Shown: piece by piece, positions 9,525 to 19,911 of the stretch
Position numbering within the stretch: position 1 is the stretch's first letter
Layout of the letters: every line of letters starts with the position of its first letter
Origin: Blastobasis lacticolella
Lineage: Eukaryota; Arthropoda; Insecta; Lepidoptera; Blastobasidae
Assembly (NCBI GenBank): GCA_905147135.1
Contig: LR990041.1
Location: 22,365,712-22,429,711 of the forward strand
Direction of reading: 5' to 3'
DNA length: 64,000 nucleotides
Made by a program: the position numbers and the translations under genes
Notes under the pieces: generated by a model
The model's input: the letters and a program-made list of their open reading frames with translations, nothing else
What the model was told of the DNA's origin: nothing
Database searches by the model: none

Positions 9525-10556
9525 ATGCCTAGGCGTTGTTGCATAGAAAAATGTAGGTCAAACTACGATGTAACGCTAAAAAACGGACAAGAGGCTGTGC
9601 CGACTTTTTCGTTTCCAAAGAATGAATATCTTTTAATAAAATTGACTTCTGCTATTTCCCGAGCGAACTGGAGTCCCACTGTTGGTTCCTTCGTATGTAG
9701 TAAACATTTTAGCGAAGAGGAAGTTATCACAACAACTAAAATATACCACGGTGATGGCAGCGTTGAAAAGGTACCAGTAAAACGCGCTCGTCTAGTGACT
9801 GGTGCGATACCCCGTATATTTCCTAGTTTGCCCAAACTTTTAAATAAAGCATGCCCCAAGACTAGAACTGATCCAGAAAAACGACGGCAAAAATGGATTC
9901 GAAGGCAAAAAGAAAAAGAAAATTTAAAGTTAAAAAGTGATGAGATTAAGAGCTTTAGTGAGCTACAGGAAGGTCTTAAATTTAAAACAGAATTGTATTG
10001 TGGGTGGCGTTTAGGATATGGTGACCAGTTCATGTATTTTTATACTTTAAACGATGATGTTCCCGTCAAAGTGCTCAACAATATTATTGTATTTTCTAAT
10101 TTAAAAGTCAAAGTATTTTTAGGTAAAAATGAACTGTCCGAACATGATTTGAAACCGATGTTGTCCCATACTTTGCTGCTTTCTAAATGGTCCCAACTGG
10201 AAAATCTATTAGGTCGGTACAAATGTTCTCACGAGCCACCAAAAATAAGATATAATCATTGCATTGAGAAGGCACTAGAATACTTAGAAAAAGCAATCGA
10301 TCATACAGACGAGGATAGTAGTGAGGTACAAAAGCAGGTAGATATAATTAAAGACCAGTTGTTATTACTTTTAAAAAATCAGCGAAGGTACTCTATATCG
10401 ACTAAAATATTTGCATTTCTTATGTACTTTCAGTCGCCTTCTTGTTATGAGCTACTGCGAAAATTTTTATTTCTTCCCCATAAAAGATATACAACATTTA
10501 TCGTCATCATTAAATGTAGGGCCCGAACGAGAGACGAACAATTTAAATTATCTTAG
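9525..10556 (+). pseudogene. THAP-domain P-like transposase, N-terminal part
   Basis: ATG at 9525 follows a perfect acceptor (tttctccaacAG), so an intron or leader splice is likely; the frame is open upstream to 9405 but not element-like. Residues 1-65 form a THAP zinc finger: C6 and C10 in MPRRCCIEKC, P and F in VPTFSFPKN, W in ISRANWSP, then FVCSKHF giving C-x2-H. A basic linker (KRRQKWIRRQKEKE) and coiled segment follow, then RRYSISTKIFAF and SPSCYELLRKFLFLPHKR, like the middle of P-element/THAP9 transposases. The frame breaks near 10490-10500 and continues one frame over at 10500-10878. Confidence 0.8.
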
Positions 10557-10878
10557 TAACATATTTAATACCCTAACAGATCGTGAAAAAATTGTAAATC
10601 TTGTGATAGATGAAATTTATGTTAATAGTAAAGCTGAGTATAAGTCTAAACGAATAGATGGATATTCGAACAATAATCCCGCTGTGTTGGCCAAAACAGT
10701 GCAGAGTTTTATGATCTCCTCTCCATTCGGTAGGTTTAAAGAAATAGTGAGGCTTTATCCAACTAGTTCTATGACAGGTGCACAACTGAAAGAATTAACA
10801 GTAGAAGTGATACACTTTATCCAATCTATTGGGTTCAAAGTGCTTTCTGTAACCATGTGTATCTGTAGGTATTATTAA
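10490..10878 (+). pseudogene. P-like transposase, RNase H-fold part (truncated)
   Basis: After a frameshift the protein continues with NVGPERET, then REKIVNLVIDEIYVNSKAEY, where the D of VIDEIY is in the place of the first catalytic acidic residue of P-type transposases. It stops after GFKVLSVTM at 10878. The GTP-binding insertion and the remaining catalytic residues are missing, so no active enzyme can be made from this copy. Confidence 0.7.
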
Positions 10879-11044
10879 GTTAGATAGGTATTAATTGTTG
10901 TAAAAAATATGGTAGTACCATGGTAAGTAGTTTTAAGGTAGGTACCTATCTCCCTGATTTGTATATAGTTACTTAGTCCAGTACATATGTATAAAATGTA
11001 TTATATTAATGAATAAATTACTTAAATTAGGCAATATTTTGTCT

Positions 11045-11485
11045 AGCTTTATTTCCTAATAGCTTTTGGCATACGGTAGGCAAACAGGCAAGCGGGCCAC
11101 CTGATGAAAAGCGGTCAGCGCTGCCTATAGACTTTAAATAGAAAGTAGCCTATGTTTTAATCCAGGCGGTAACCTGACTACCTACAAAATTTCATCCAAA
11201 TCCGTTCATCCGTTAAGGCGTGAAAGGTAACAAACATACCCACAAACTTGCGCATTTATAGTATTAGTAGGATAATGTTCCAGACCCGCGCCCGCGGGAA
11301 CCACAAATAATTATGGGATTAAATATAGCCTATATACTATTCTGGGTTATATGCTACATTACTGCCAAATTTCATTGAAATCTGTTGGGTAAATTTTGCA
11401 TGACGAAGTAACATTCATCCATCCAAACTTCTATCAAGCCTTTCAAACTTTCGCATTTATGTTATTAATAGGGTAATAGGATATA
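11045..11485 (+). repeat. Two short lepidopteran dispersed repeats
   Basis: 11050-11140 has 'ggcaaacaggcaagcgggccacctgatg' and 'agcggtcagcgctgcc', a common lepidopteran repeat also at 20485-20590, 59255-59320 and 59640-59715. 11145-11275 and 11285-11480 each end 'ttt(c)gcatttat...attaatag/gtaggat' after 'aaatttcat(c/t)(c/g)aaatc(c/t)gtt', another frequent moth/butterfly repeat. Both fill the space where the transposase C-terminal half should be. Confidence 0.6.
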
Positions 11486-12068
11486 ATCCAAGTAGGTAGA
11501 TAGGTAAATAGTACAGGAATCTATCCAATTTCATATTATCTAACTTATGCATATACTCAACCACTTAAATAACTAATAACATTAAACGACGACGACCGCG
11601 AAGAAAGTTCTACAGTAATTTTCAGATACACTAAAATTAAAAAAAGCGACGTTGTCAAACTTCTGCGCATGGCTTGTAGATGAAGGAGGCTATGGTTTAC
11701 ACTGTTAGAAAGGGACAAAGGACTATCGATGGTGACTCTCGCTCTGCCCGGTTTTAGTCAAAGCAGTGCGCAGTGGGTAGTAAGTCCATGGTTTAAACAG
11801 GTATAAACGTTCAGATGTCAATAGTCTAAAGGTCTATATGCACTTGTGCTGCAAAACGCAGCGTCGAGACAGGTTAGATGATGGCGTGCACCGTCCATAC
11901 GAGTGGGTAGCACCACCTGCACCGCATTCAGCCGAACCGGTGCGATGCATAATAAATAATAATAATGTTCCGGTGAATCATGTGTTACATGCTGAACATG
12001 GTTCGATTTTGATAATATGATTATTTCAGCTTTCAGACATAGGTGTATGAGATTTAAAAAGTAATAGT

Positions 12069-12483
12069 GTCTTAGCGAGCGGCTACACAGAAAAGACGTA
12101 AGACGCAGACACGTCGCAGACGCGGCGCCCGCGCCCGTTCAATTTACTTTCATACTAAATGTATAGAAACGTCGCGACGCAATACATACAGAAAAGACAG
12201 GGCTAGGACAGGGCGAGGACGCGTCGCAGACACGACTTGAAACATACAGAAAAGACGAGGCAAGGGCGCGCCGCGGGCAGAGAGCAGGGGTGCGGGCGGG
12301 GCGCGGGAGCCGGGCCTCGCCCGCAGCGCTTGCTGTCCTTGTCTTGCCTACGCTCTTGACTTATCCGCGACGGCGCCGCGTCCTTGCCCTGTCTTTTCTG
12401 TATGTTTTAAGTCGCATCCGCGTCCCGTCTGTGCCCTGTCCGCGACGTGTCTGAGTCTTTTCTGTGTGGCCGCTCGCTTAGGT
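12069..12483. mobile_element. GC-rich MITE, PIF/Harbinger type
   Basis: Inverted ends: GCGAGCGGCTACACAGAAAA on the left and its near reverse complement (ttttctgtgtggccgctcgc) on the right, extending to GACGT...GACACGTCGC. TTA lies just outside both ends, the 3-bp TWA duplication expected for Harbinger. The inside repeats 'acagaaaagac' near 12090, 12190 and 12245 and is over 65% GC, against about 35-40% around it. No coding capacity. Confidence 0.8.
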
Positions 12484-12738
12484 ATGTGTTTGTTGACGCA
12501 ACTGATTTCGTACAAGGAAGAACGCTTTATCGCAAATGGTTACGTGTATGAATAAAAAAAGTCATTTATCTTCGAACTGTGACGAACTGTTTCTTAGACT
12601 AACATATAGGGTCGGCTTAAAAAAATATTATGACAAACAAACTCTATTTAAATCCTTGTCCTGCCTAACACTACACATCTTTGACTGAAGTAACGCGCAA
12701 TATCGTGTCGCAGCAGTGCGTTCAGAATAGACGTTGCA

Positions 12739-13269
12739 GTGCAGTTGCCGTGCCGCTGCCGCGTCGCGCAGCGTAAGTGCGTGTTCACCTTTATTAGCAC
12801 TTTTGAATCCGCGACCCTCAACATGCTCAGTGCTGTATTTCTTTTAATTGTTTGGCTGATGCGGAGAGAGCAACGAAATCCAGGAAAAATAGTAAAAAAG
12901 AAACGACTTAGAAGATATGCTGTACATCCATTTAACACAGAAAGACATTTGTATGGCCAATTTCATACCCATTTTAACAGACTCAGAAAGTACCTATTGT
13001 ATATCCGCTTTTATAAAAGCTACAGAAAGTACACAATTAGAAAAGATAACCTAAATCTACAAATAAAAAAAATTCTCTACACAAAAAACTATAGAATATT
13101 ATCGATGAAAAACCAACCATCTGAACATGTTACCTACTGCTGTCTGTTTGTCAATGCGTTTGTACGCGCTGATCTCAGGAACGGCTTAAATGATTTAAGT
13201 GCGGTTTCAATAATGTATATTTGTTGTAAGCTTCACTTAAATGTAGTGTTTGTGAAATGTTTTATTTAG
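12739..13269 (+). pseudogene. PIF/Harbinger transposase fragment
   Basis: The open frame contains KKKRLRRYAVHPFNTERHLY followed by GQFHTHFNRLRKY and RFYKSYRKY, matching the N-terminal signature of HARBI1-like transposases (R-x-x-V-H-P-x-N-x-x-R, G-x-[FY]-H, [FY]-[FY]-x-[FY]-[FY]-R-M). The DDE domain is absent and the rest of the frame has no similarity I recognise. Lying 260 bp from a Harbinger-type MITE, it may be a remnant of a related autonomous element; that link is inference. Confidence 0.65.
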
Positions 13270-13464
13270 ATAAAAAAGTAATTTAATAAAAATATATCAA
13301 TTTAAACTTATTTTGTTCTATAAAAATGCTGTTTTGTTAAATTGGCTGAAACTTTAGTCAACTAAGTAGATGTTGACTGAAAATTTAAATATAAACAAAA
13401 AAGGACTGTTTCAGAGATTTTGAGTTTTCCGATGTAAGTTGATCTCAGATCTATATTATCTTTA

Positions 13465-13690
13465 TTTATTATTATCTTTGAACAATTCACACAGCGCCAT
13501 CTTGCCTCAAAGTAAGCAAAGCTTGTGTTATGGATGCTAGATAACTAAACTTACTTACATATTTTTTAAATACATACTCATGATAAGTACATATAACACC
13601 TAGACCCAGATAACATATATTAAAATTCATCATTTCTGAATCGAACCCAGGATCTCTGGGTGGCAGACAGAAACAGGATTTAACTTAGTG
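13465..13690 (-). repeat. tRNA-derived SINE family 1, reverse copy
   Basis: The minus strand has the box B-like 'ctgggttcgattca' near 13645 and the body 'ttgaggcaagatggcgctgtgtgaattg', as at 4450-4690. Box A is degraded. Confidence 0.65.
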
Positions 13691-13694
13691 ATGC

Positions 13695-14170
13695 TGATGT
13701 TTTGTGGCGTTTTAAATCCACTTAAACAGAAGTCAGTCAGATCAAGGGGGATGAGGTTATGTAGAAGACTACCATAGGCCAGCGCCAGCGTATACTCCTT
13801 TAAGATCTAAACTTTTTAGTGAACCTGGCCTACTAGCGCAGTCTTATAACCAGTTACAATGAGTGCCTTTTATGCTTTTTGCGGAATTTGACCCCATCGA
13901 AACTATGAAACATATTCAGCAAAATAAATCTGAACAGTAAAATATAACCTTGAAAGTCATTACCTGTGGTCCGTGCAGAACCAGTTCACCTGATATCCTT
14001 TTAAGTTTATCACAGATTTAAGTGTGATTATTTTCATGGGGAATATTTTTGCATATGATAGAATGAGTTGAAGATGAGTATTTAACGTGAACAAAGTCGC
14101 GGGCAACCGCTAGTAATTAATAAGTTGGATATTTATGCAAACTTTTTACTTTGCAATACTCAATGATAGG
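13695..14170. other. No gene assigned
   Basis: Mostly unrecognised. A very short minus-strand segment at 13940-13990 reads GELVLHGPQ before a GTAATG donor, as in acyl-CoA-synthetase/luciferase-family proteins, but it is too short to call. 14035-14115 ('aacgtgaacaaagtcgcgggcaaccgctagtaattaa') is the end of a dispersed lepidopteran repeat. Confidence 0.35.
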
Positions 14171-14286
14171 TGCCACAAACTTACCCGACACGGTGACGGC
14201 GTCGCTGTTGTTGACAAATAAAATGACATTTTTAAATGGCGACACTTAGTTCAGCTTTTAGCCACCGGGCCAGATAAGTTTGTGGC
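14171..14286. mobile_element. Small MITE with CACAAACTTA ends
   Basis: About 115 bp. Left CCACAAACTTACCCGACACG and right 'ccgggccagataagtttgtgg' are imperfect inverted repeats. The centre (GACGGCGTCGCTGTTGTTG, then GACACTTAGTTC) recurs at 39925-40030, so this is a dispersed family. Confidence 0.7.
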
Positions 14287-14339
14287 GAAATTTTAGTGAC
14301 AATGACTTGTCACTAAAAGCTTCCCCCAAACAGGGGTGA

Positions 14340-14710
14340 TCTGAAGTTCTTAAAGGGAACACAGCAGAAAACCCACGACGCGTTCTGCAAGCGGGTGGCC
14401 GTGACATCCCCCTTCGCTGCACAGGTCATACATGTAATTATTATTATGATAGGCTAGTGCATTGACTATCTTTCGGAGGTTGGGCATACCTCTGACCGGT
14501 GTAACTTGGGTGTAGTTTATTATTATTAAGATAATTATTTTCTTTTTTTTGTCAATGGCTTGATCTAGAGGCGACTGCTTACTATAAATCTGAGGGCGAT
14601 AGCTGCCAACCGGATGCGGAAGCACAGGACAGGATGTTGTGGAGATCTCGGAAGGCGGCATATGCTTAACATGGGTGTCTTTTGGCTGATATGATGAACG
14701 TCTTTACGCG
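14340..14710 (+). repeat. Possible LINE 3'-end fragment
   Basis: Includes 'cggatgcggaagcacaggac' and ends 'ttttggctgatatgatgaacg', resembling the RTE/R1-like 3' ends at 4222-4390 and 36483-36745 but more diverged. Classification is tentative. Confidence 0.35.
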
Positions 14711-15170
14711 GGCGCATTCAGTCCAATAGTACGCGACCGCATCGCCCACGCCTGTGTGGGGTCAGGGTCTATTATGGATAGCCCATAGAGTTACTATACG
14801 AGGTATATAACTCTATGGATATATCTTGTGATATCCAGTCTCCCAGTCTCAATCCAAACTCATTTTGCAGTATATAAACTCCTTGTCTTGTTGATATAAA
14901 AGCCCTGCTTTAGTGCGGGCACAGACCTATGGAAAAGGTCAGGGACGGGCCCAACCGGCACACCTACCGGGCCGGGCATTCTTAAAATTTTCTTAGTCGT
15001 TATCAAGCGCTTGCCGGGAAAGGTTAACGGGTAGAAATGGATGACGAATTAATGTGCATCGCCTTACTGCTTGGCGCTGAAAACCTACAAAAATGGGAAA
15101 GATGGTAGGTTGGATGAGGAGAGGAAAAAAATTCGGGTAGGCAGTATCAGTCTACTGAACTACTGTACCT
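14711..15170. other. No gene; GGGCCGGGC-type motif
   Basis: No open frame of interest. 14920-15000 carries 'gacgggcccaaccggcacac' and 'ctaccgggccgggcattctt', related to the motif repeated at 15980-16065. Confidence 0.4.
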
Positions 15171-15171
15171 A

Positions 15172-15490
15172 CTCGTCCAGATCTACATTTCGAATGACGG
15201 CTGTTAAACTTAAAGCCGTTATAACTCTGATTCTATTGGTCCTAGAACACTAGTCTCTAAAAAGAATTATATCACTCGTCGAGATATACATTTAAAGTAA
15301 CTGTTATAACTTGAGAACCATAGGTCCTAGAAGAATAGTTTCTATAGAAAAATGATATTAGGTACTCGTCAAAATCTACGTTTTGTAAGAGAGACGTTAA
15401 ATTTAAAACTGTCATTCGAAATGTAGAATTCGACGAGTACTATCATATATCTTTAGGGACTAGTATTCTAGGACCAATAGTTTCCGAATA
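15172..15490. repeat. Second palindromic array of the 104-bp unit
   Basis: Forward units with 'ccagatctacatttcgaatg' and 'ggtcctagaacactagtc' are followed by an inverted unit with 'cgaaatgtagaattcgacga' and 'gtattctaggaccaatag'. It is more diverged than the 8380-8960 array but has the same forward-then-reverse order. Confidence 0.75.
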
Positions 15491-15974
15491 GAAAGAGTCA
15501 CCTTGGGGCTGCACCCAGTTCAAGCCTCAGGCTAAACAGAGCCAACATGACCCTGGTCCAATTCATGTATTCACGAAGACTGATGGCAGTAGACTGATAC
15601 GTATATTTTTCTCTTCTTCATCTAACATTTAAACTTCACATCAACATATCTATTTACTTCTTGCCAAGCAACGTCTTTGAGATTACGGTTGTGATAATCC
15701 TTGTTTTTTATATTTCAACATAGGAATTTTTGCCCTGCCAAAGTAATGGACTCAGGGTCAACCATAGAGGAATATACCTTTCCCAGGTATACCAATCTCT
15801 TTGATAATTACAGATCCGCCCCGATGGGCCCGGCCCGGAAAGCTTACAGTCTGTATATGCCGATTATAAGAAAATTATATGCAAGCCTCGCCTCTTTCAG
15901 GACGGTTGAAAGTTTTGACCGGGTGCGCTCTCCGGGCGTCTATAAGTGTGTGACGGCTAGTACATTGTCGATGA

Positions 15975-16068
15975 AAATAATATGGCCTTCATGTTAAACC
16001 CGGCCCGGCCCTGATCGGCAGGTCTGGCCCGGCCCGGCCCTGACCGGTAGGTCTGTGCCCGGCCTTAG
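15975..16068 (+). repeat. CCCGGCCCGGCCCTGA tandem repeat
   Basis: Two to three units of about 39 bp of the form 'cccggcccggccctgatcgg' plus 'caggtctgg', next to the MITE below. Related motifs lie at 15820 and 14925-14990. Confidence 0.6.
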
Positions 16069-16069
16069 A

Positions 16070-16407
16070 ATTCTTGACGCATCTTGTCAACTTAAAATTA
16101 TATGAACTTCTAATGCGCGCGCCGACGCAACCTGCGTTTTACCTGCGTCGCCGACGCAACCTGCGTTTTACCTGCGTCGCCGACGCAACCTGCGTTATCG
16201 ACGCTGCCTGCGTCGGCGACGCATCTTTCGTTAAGCTGTCAACTCAAAATTGTATGATTTTCAAATGCGCGCGCCGACGCAGGTAAAACGCAGGTTGCGT
16301 CGGCGCGCGCATTAGAAGTTCATACAATTTTGAGTTGACAGCATAACGCAAGTTGCGTCGCCGACGCAACGTGCGTCGCCGACGCTTGATATAATCCGCG
16401 CCTATCC
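16070..16407. mobile_element. GC-rich palindromic MITE (copy 2)
   Basis: Built from repeats of CCTGCGTCGCCGACGCAAC. A left arm at 16087-16140 (GTCAACTTAAAATTATATGA, AATGCGCGCGCCGACGC) returns reversed at 16290-16345 and again directly at 16237-16282. The right end CGACGCTTGATATAATCCGC is the inverse of the copy-1 left end at 6824. Non-coding, strongly self-complementary. Confidence 0.75.
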
Positions 16408-17418
16408 TGAAAAATTCAGGTTTTGTTATCCCCATTTTCCTCCGTCAAGTCTCAACAAATTTTTGTTTTATAGTACATATGACATAAAAGTAAAGTTATT
16501 TATTTCAACATACCTGTTGTACCCATAACAATAAAATAATTGATGTCTTGCTTTTTGGAATAACGTTGTAAGTTTTGTGTAATTAAAGTAAAAATGTGGC
16601 GTTCAAACCCGGTATTTTTTTAAGGATTTGAAGGATTATAACTTCTATTCAAGATAACATAACTATAAAAACTAAACGTACAGACATGCGGATGGCCAAA
16701 AACTAGTCTGTGTATGAAAATCATAACTCTAGTGTTAAAATCCAGAGAGGGAAACGGGGACTACGAAACCTCGAATTTGTATGGAAAAGCTTGGTGCAGC
16801 CCTTCGTGGTTACCACCACCTTATCTGCTATAGTTCGTGTCAAATGGATAATGGATATGTCGTACTGTCATTATTTTATGACAAATTTATGGCACCTGAT
16901 AAATTCATGAAAGTAATAGTCGTTAGTTTGAGGGCGATTGAGGGTTCTAAAGCAATAGACTTAGTTTTAACACATAAATTTTTTGTGCATTTTCTAACTC
17001 ATAATACGTATTTAAATTTTAGAACAGATGTAACCTAAAAAGTAAGAAGTTTCTGTAAATATCCGCTCATGGCTGGAAACAAAAACCAAATTCTAAATTA
17101 GGGAATTATTATTGTCTCCTGCAATACAGCTCACTCTAGTGCAGGAGTCAGGATATCCGCCCTAAAATGCACAACTGCAATGTATTTTACTATATAACTT
17201 GAGATCTAGAACTTGAGTTACTCACCCATTTCCTGTGAACCGACCTGGAACTGGAACATTTTAAAGCAAAAGTATAAAATACTTGTCATCAAATACATTA
17301 AAGTGTATTTTTTCCATATTTTCCATTGAGATCTCGCAACGCCATTACGGCCTTCGTGCATATACCTCCTTATCTGAAAATAAACTTTTTAATGAAATCA
17401 TTGTACAGACCTCAGGAG
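16408..17418. other. No gene recognised
   Basis: Intronic by position in the receptor gene. Overlapping open frames at 16710-17038 have no domain and low codon regularity. A small inverted repeat CTCCTGCAATACAG...CTAGTGCAGGAG is at 17119-17149. Confidence 0.4.
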
Positions 17419-17420
17419 CG

Positions 17421-17575
17421 TCAATGGCCGAGTGGTTAAGGTATCCGACTCGTAAACGAGAGGTACCGGGTTCGATTCCTAGCGACGACGTGTACCAACG
17501 ATTTTTTTAGTTGAACACTACACGATGCAGTTACGGTGATGAAACCTGCACATTCAGGCGACTGAATGTGTAACA
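17421..17575 (+). repeat. tRNA-derived SINE family 2, head part
   Basis: GAGCGTCAATGGCCGAGTGG (box A) and GTACCGGGTTCGATTCCTAG (box B) form a tRNA-like head; the anticodon-loop region is CTCGTAA. It is followed by 'gatgaaacctgcacattcag' and 'gcgactgaatgtgtaac'. It is a SINE head and not a tRNA gene, because the same head-body combination recurs at 53205-53690, 58580-58905 and 60930-61055. Confidence 0.8.
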
Positions 17576-17859
17576 ATTATCAAATCTGATGAGGAGGTTT
17601 TTTTTTCTTATTTCAGCCGTTTTCCGAATTGTTACCGAGCGCTGGTTTCCGCAAGGCGAGTCACTCGTATCGCCGTAAAGTTTCAACCATGAGTTTGCTT
17701 TGAATGTACACCTACAGGATTTGGTTCACTCATTTGTGTGTGTGAGTCATAAAGATAGAAGTGTGAGTACGTCAGTCACGATTGGTTTCGAAGGCCAAAG
17801 TTCTCTGTATAATTTCGTATCATGTATATGATACGAAAAATGCTGTACGCGATCAATTC

Positions 17860-18012
17860 GGGGACACGGCGATTTAGTAACATAAGCCCCTAGGTCAGAT
17901 GGCAGTCCGTCCACTGTAATTAGGTCTGACCAACCTGACCTGCCAAATTCCGTCAAGGCGAATCCCAGGCTCTCGCGCGCGAGTACACAACCGGGGAAAT
18001 AATGATGACGAT
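17860..18012 (+). repeat. SINE family 2, 3' body
   Basis: 'cccctaggtcagatggcagtc', 'gtccactgtaattaggtctg' and 'ccaggctctcgcgcgcgagt' are the conserved central and 3' blocks of SINE family 2. About 280 bp of other sequence separates it from the head at 17421, so it is either the same copy with an insertion or a second truncated copy. Confidence 0.7.
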
Positions 18013-18074
18013 CAATTTGTTTAATTGTTTTTTTTATATTGAAACACACTATCTGCCAACTTCGATGAGGTTAC

Positions 18075-18250
18075 CTTATCGACTAGGTGCAAGCTCGCCA
18101 CAGTGAAGCGGGACCGCCCATGCGCACTGAACAATGCCACATACACAATGAGGACATGGATGGTTGCATTCAAGATTTTCAGCAAGTCGCCAAGCTTATA
18201 GTTGCGTCCTGATGTGACAGCAACTTTCAACGCCATGATAACGTAAGTAT
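18075..18250 (-). CDS. Gustatory-receptor-like gene, upstream exon
   Basis: 176 nt: 2 + 58 codons. Acceptor ccatggttttAG|AT and donor GATAAG|GTAACC. The peptide starts TYVIMALKVAVTSGRNYKLG, has a membrane helix (ATIHVLIVYVALFS) and ends FTVASLHLVDK, the pattern seen before the third or fourth membrane helix of gustatory receptors. It ends in phase 0 while the next known exon (6360) needs phase 1, so one or more exons between are unidentified. Belonging to the same gene as 4047-6360 is inferred from strand, order and family. Confidence 0.5.
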
Positions 18251-18444
18251 CTAAAACCATGTCATATGAGTTAATTAAATACCTACACTTAATATGATAA
18301 AAAAATATATAAATAATACTTAGTGTAGTAAATAGGCATTGAATTCATTAGATATAAACATGGTTTACAACTAATCGGACCATCTTTTATTCTACACGAC
18401 CCATCTCTATATGGCGATCCTGCCAGGATAAGTAATAAATATGC

Positions 18445-18560
18445 ATGGACAATTCACACAGCGCCATTAGCCCCAAAGTAAGCATAGCTTGTGTTATGGA
18501 TGCTAGTTAACTGATCAACTACTTATATACTTTTAAATACATGCCCATTATACATATAGA
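18445..18560 (-). repeat. SINE family 1, 5'-truncated reverse copy
   Basis: 'ggacaattcacacagcgcca' and 'agcatagcttgtgttatgga' repeat the body of the SINE at 4450-4690 in reverse. The tRNA head is missing. Confidence 0.7.
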
Positions 18561-18561
18561 T

Positions 18562-19875
18562 TTAGATTTATTGATTTATTACTCTTACACAAGATAAAAC
18601 ATTTAAGATATATTTAAAAACATTTTTGTGAAAAGAGATCGTCAAATATAATGGAATTATACACATTATCAAAAGGAATATACAAACATGTCTATGAAGA
18701 ATACATGTCAATAAAATAAATTTAAATAACGTAATATAGGTTTTAAGACTTTCGTGGTTATTCACTACACTTACGTTATTAAATAACGTAATTAAATGTC
18801 AAAAGTGTACAAATCATTCAATAATGTACAAATTGTGTCAGTTTACAGATTTAAATGTCAAAGTAAAACCATCCATAATAACAATGTCAAATTTCAAAAA
18901 TAAATAAATGTCGTAACATAATTACAATTTTAATACTAAATGTCAATAAGATAATGCAATTCTTTATTATGAATAGTTTTCATTGAAATTATGGCTTAAA
19001 AATTCTTTAACAGAGTAAAATACATTATTCAATAAAAGGTTCTTCAGTTGGCGATAAAACGTTTCGTCATTTTGTTCACCTCTAAGGAGTACAGGCAAAT
19101 GTTCGTACAGGGTAGGACCTATAATTCACGGATTTTTTTCCGCTAACGCGGTACGCCGGGGTACGGAGGCTAGTCGCCCCGCGCCGCGCAGACCACGCTC
19201 TGACAAATCTCGCCGAAGCATGACAAATTTCGCCTAACAAAGATTATGGTGTTGTATATGAACATTGTACAATGAATACACAGTCATAATTTGCAGCTCT
19301 TTAAAAAGTGTCCTGCACGTATGCCTGGTCCCTACATTCCCCATTATCCTAACGGCTCGTTTATGAAGCATTAGAATGCGGTCTGATTCTGTGGAATCGC
19401 CCCACAGAAGATTGCCGTAGGACATGATGGAATGGAAATGGGCAAAGTAGGTTTGCCGTAGCACATCTGTCGAGACAAGTGGCCTCAGCTTTCGCAACGC
19501 ATACGCTGCCCCACTCAACCGGTCACACAGCACTCCGATATGGGCCTTCCAATTGTCTGTCGAGTCCAATGTTAATCCTAAGAATTTGCAGCATTCACAA
19601 TTTTGAATTGGAGCCGTAATTAAACCAACTGGACGTTGCTGTGAACACCATCACACAGGAATTCGATTCATTGAATACCAAACCATTAATAGTGAACCAC
19701 TGCTTTAGTTGCACGTGAAGATCATTTATTTTGGTATTAAGCACGCTATATGATCGTGCACCAACAACTGCCGTCGTGTCATCAGCGAATTAGGTAAGTA
19801 GGCCTACAGTGATCGATGACGGAAGATCATTGATCAATGCTAGAAATAGAATATAGAGAAGAGAGAGAAACTCCC
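18562..19875 (-). mobile_element. Non-LTR retrotransposon, family D (5'-truncated)
   Basis: Minus strand. Around 19780-19800 it encodes FADDTTAVVGARSY, the catalytic FADD motif of RT. The C-terminal RT segment at 19234-19569 reads DRLSGAAYALRKL and FHSIMSYGNLLWG, then HKRAVRIMG. About 670 bp of 3' UTR runs to a tail of 'taaatctaaatcta' at about 18562. Frameshifts break the RT. Its 5' edge meets a scrap of the 104-bp repeat at 19875-19910. Confidence 0.75.
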
Positions 19876-19911
19876 AAAGAGAAAAGATAGCACTCGTCGA
19901 GATCTACATTA

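Larger units (their letters stand above)
8159..11798 (+). mobile_element. P-like DNA transposon with 8-bp target duplication
   Basis: Bounded by GTTTAAAC at 8159-8166 and again at 11791-11798; 8-bp duplications are typical of the P superfamily. Inverted ends: 8167-8232 (CACTGCTTTGACTAAAAT, CGGGCAGAGCGAGAGTCACC and so on) pairs with 11700-11768, and 9195-9235 (CCATAGCCTCCTTCATCTAC) pairs with 11663-11702. On the right these two blocks touch; on the left about 960 bp lies between them. The right end has 21 extra bases ending CCATG before the duplication that the left end lacks. Inside is a THAP transposase remnant (9525-10878), then old dispersed repeats (11040-11480). The transposase is broken, so it could move only with help. 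Confidence 0.8.

Noticed and set aside
13935..13992. Exon of an acyl-CoA synthetase or luciferase-like gene (GELVLHGPQ)
   Set aside because: Only about 16 codons, no neighbouring exon with the family's other motifs, likely chance.
17421..17500. A functional tRNA gene
   Set aside because: The anticodon stem does not pair properly, and the same head with the same downstream body occurs at several other places, so it is a SINE head.
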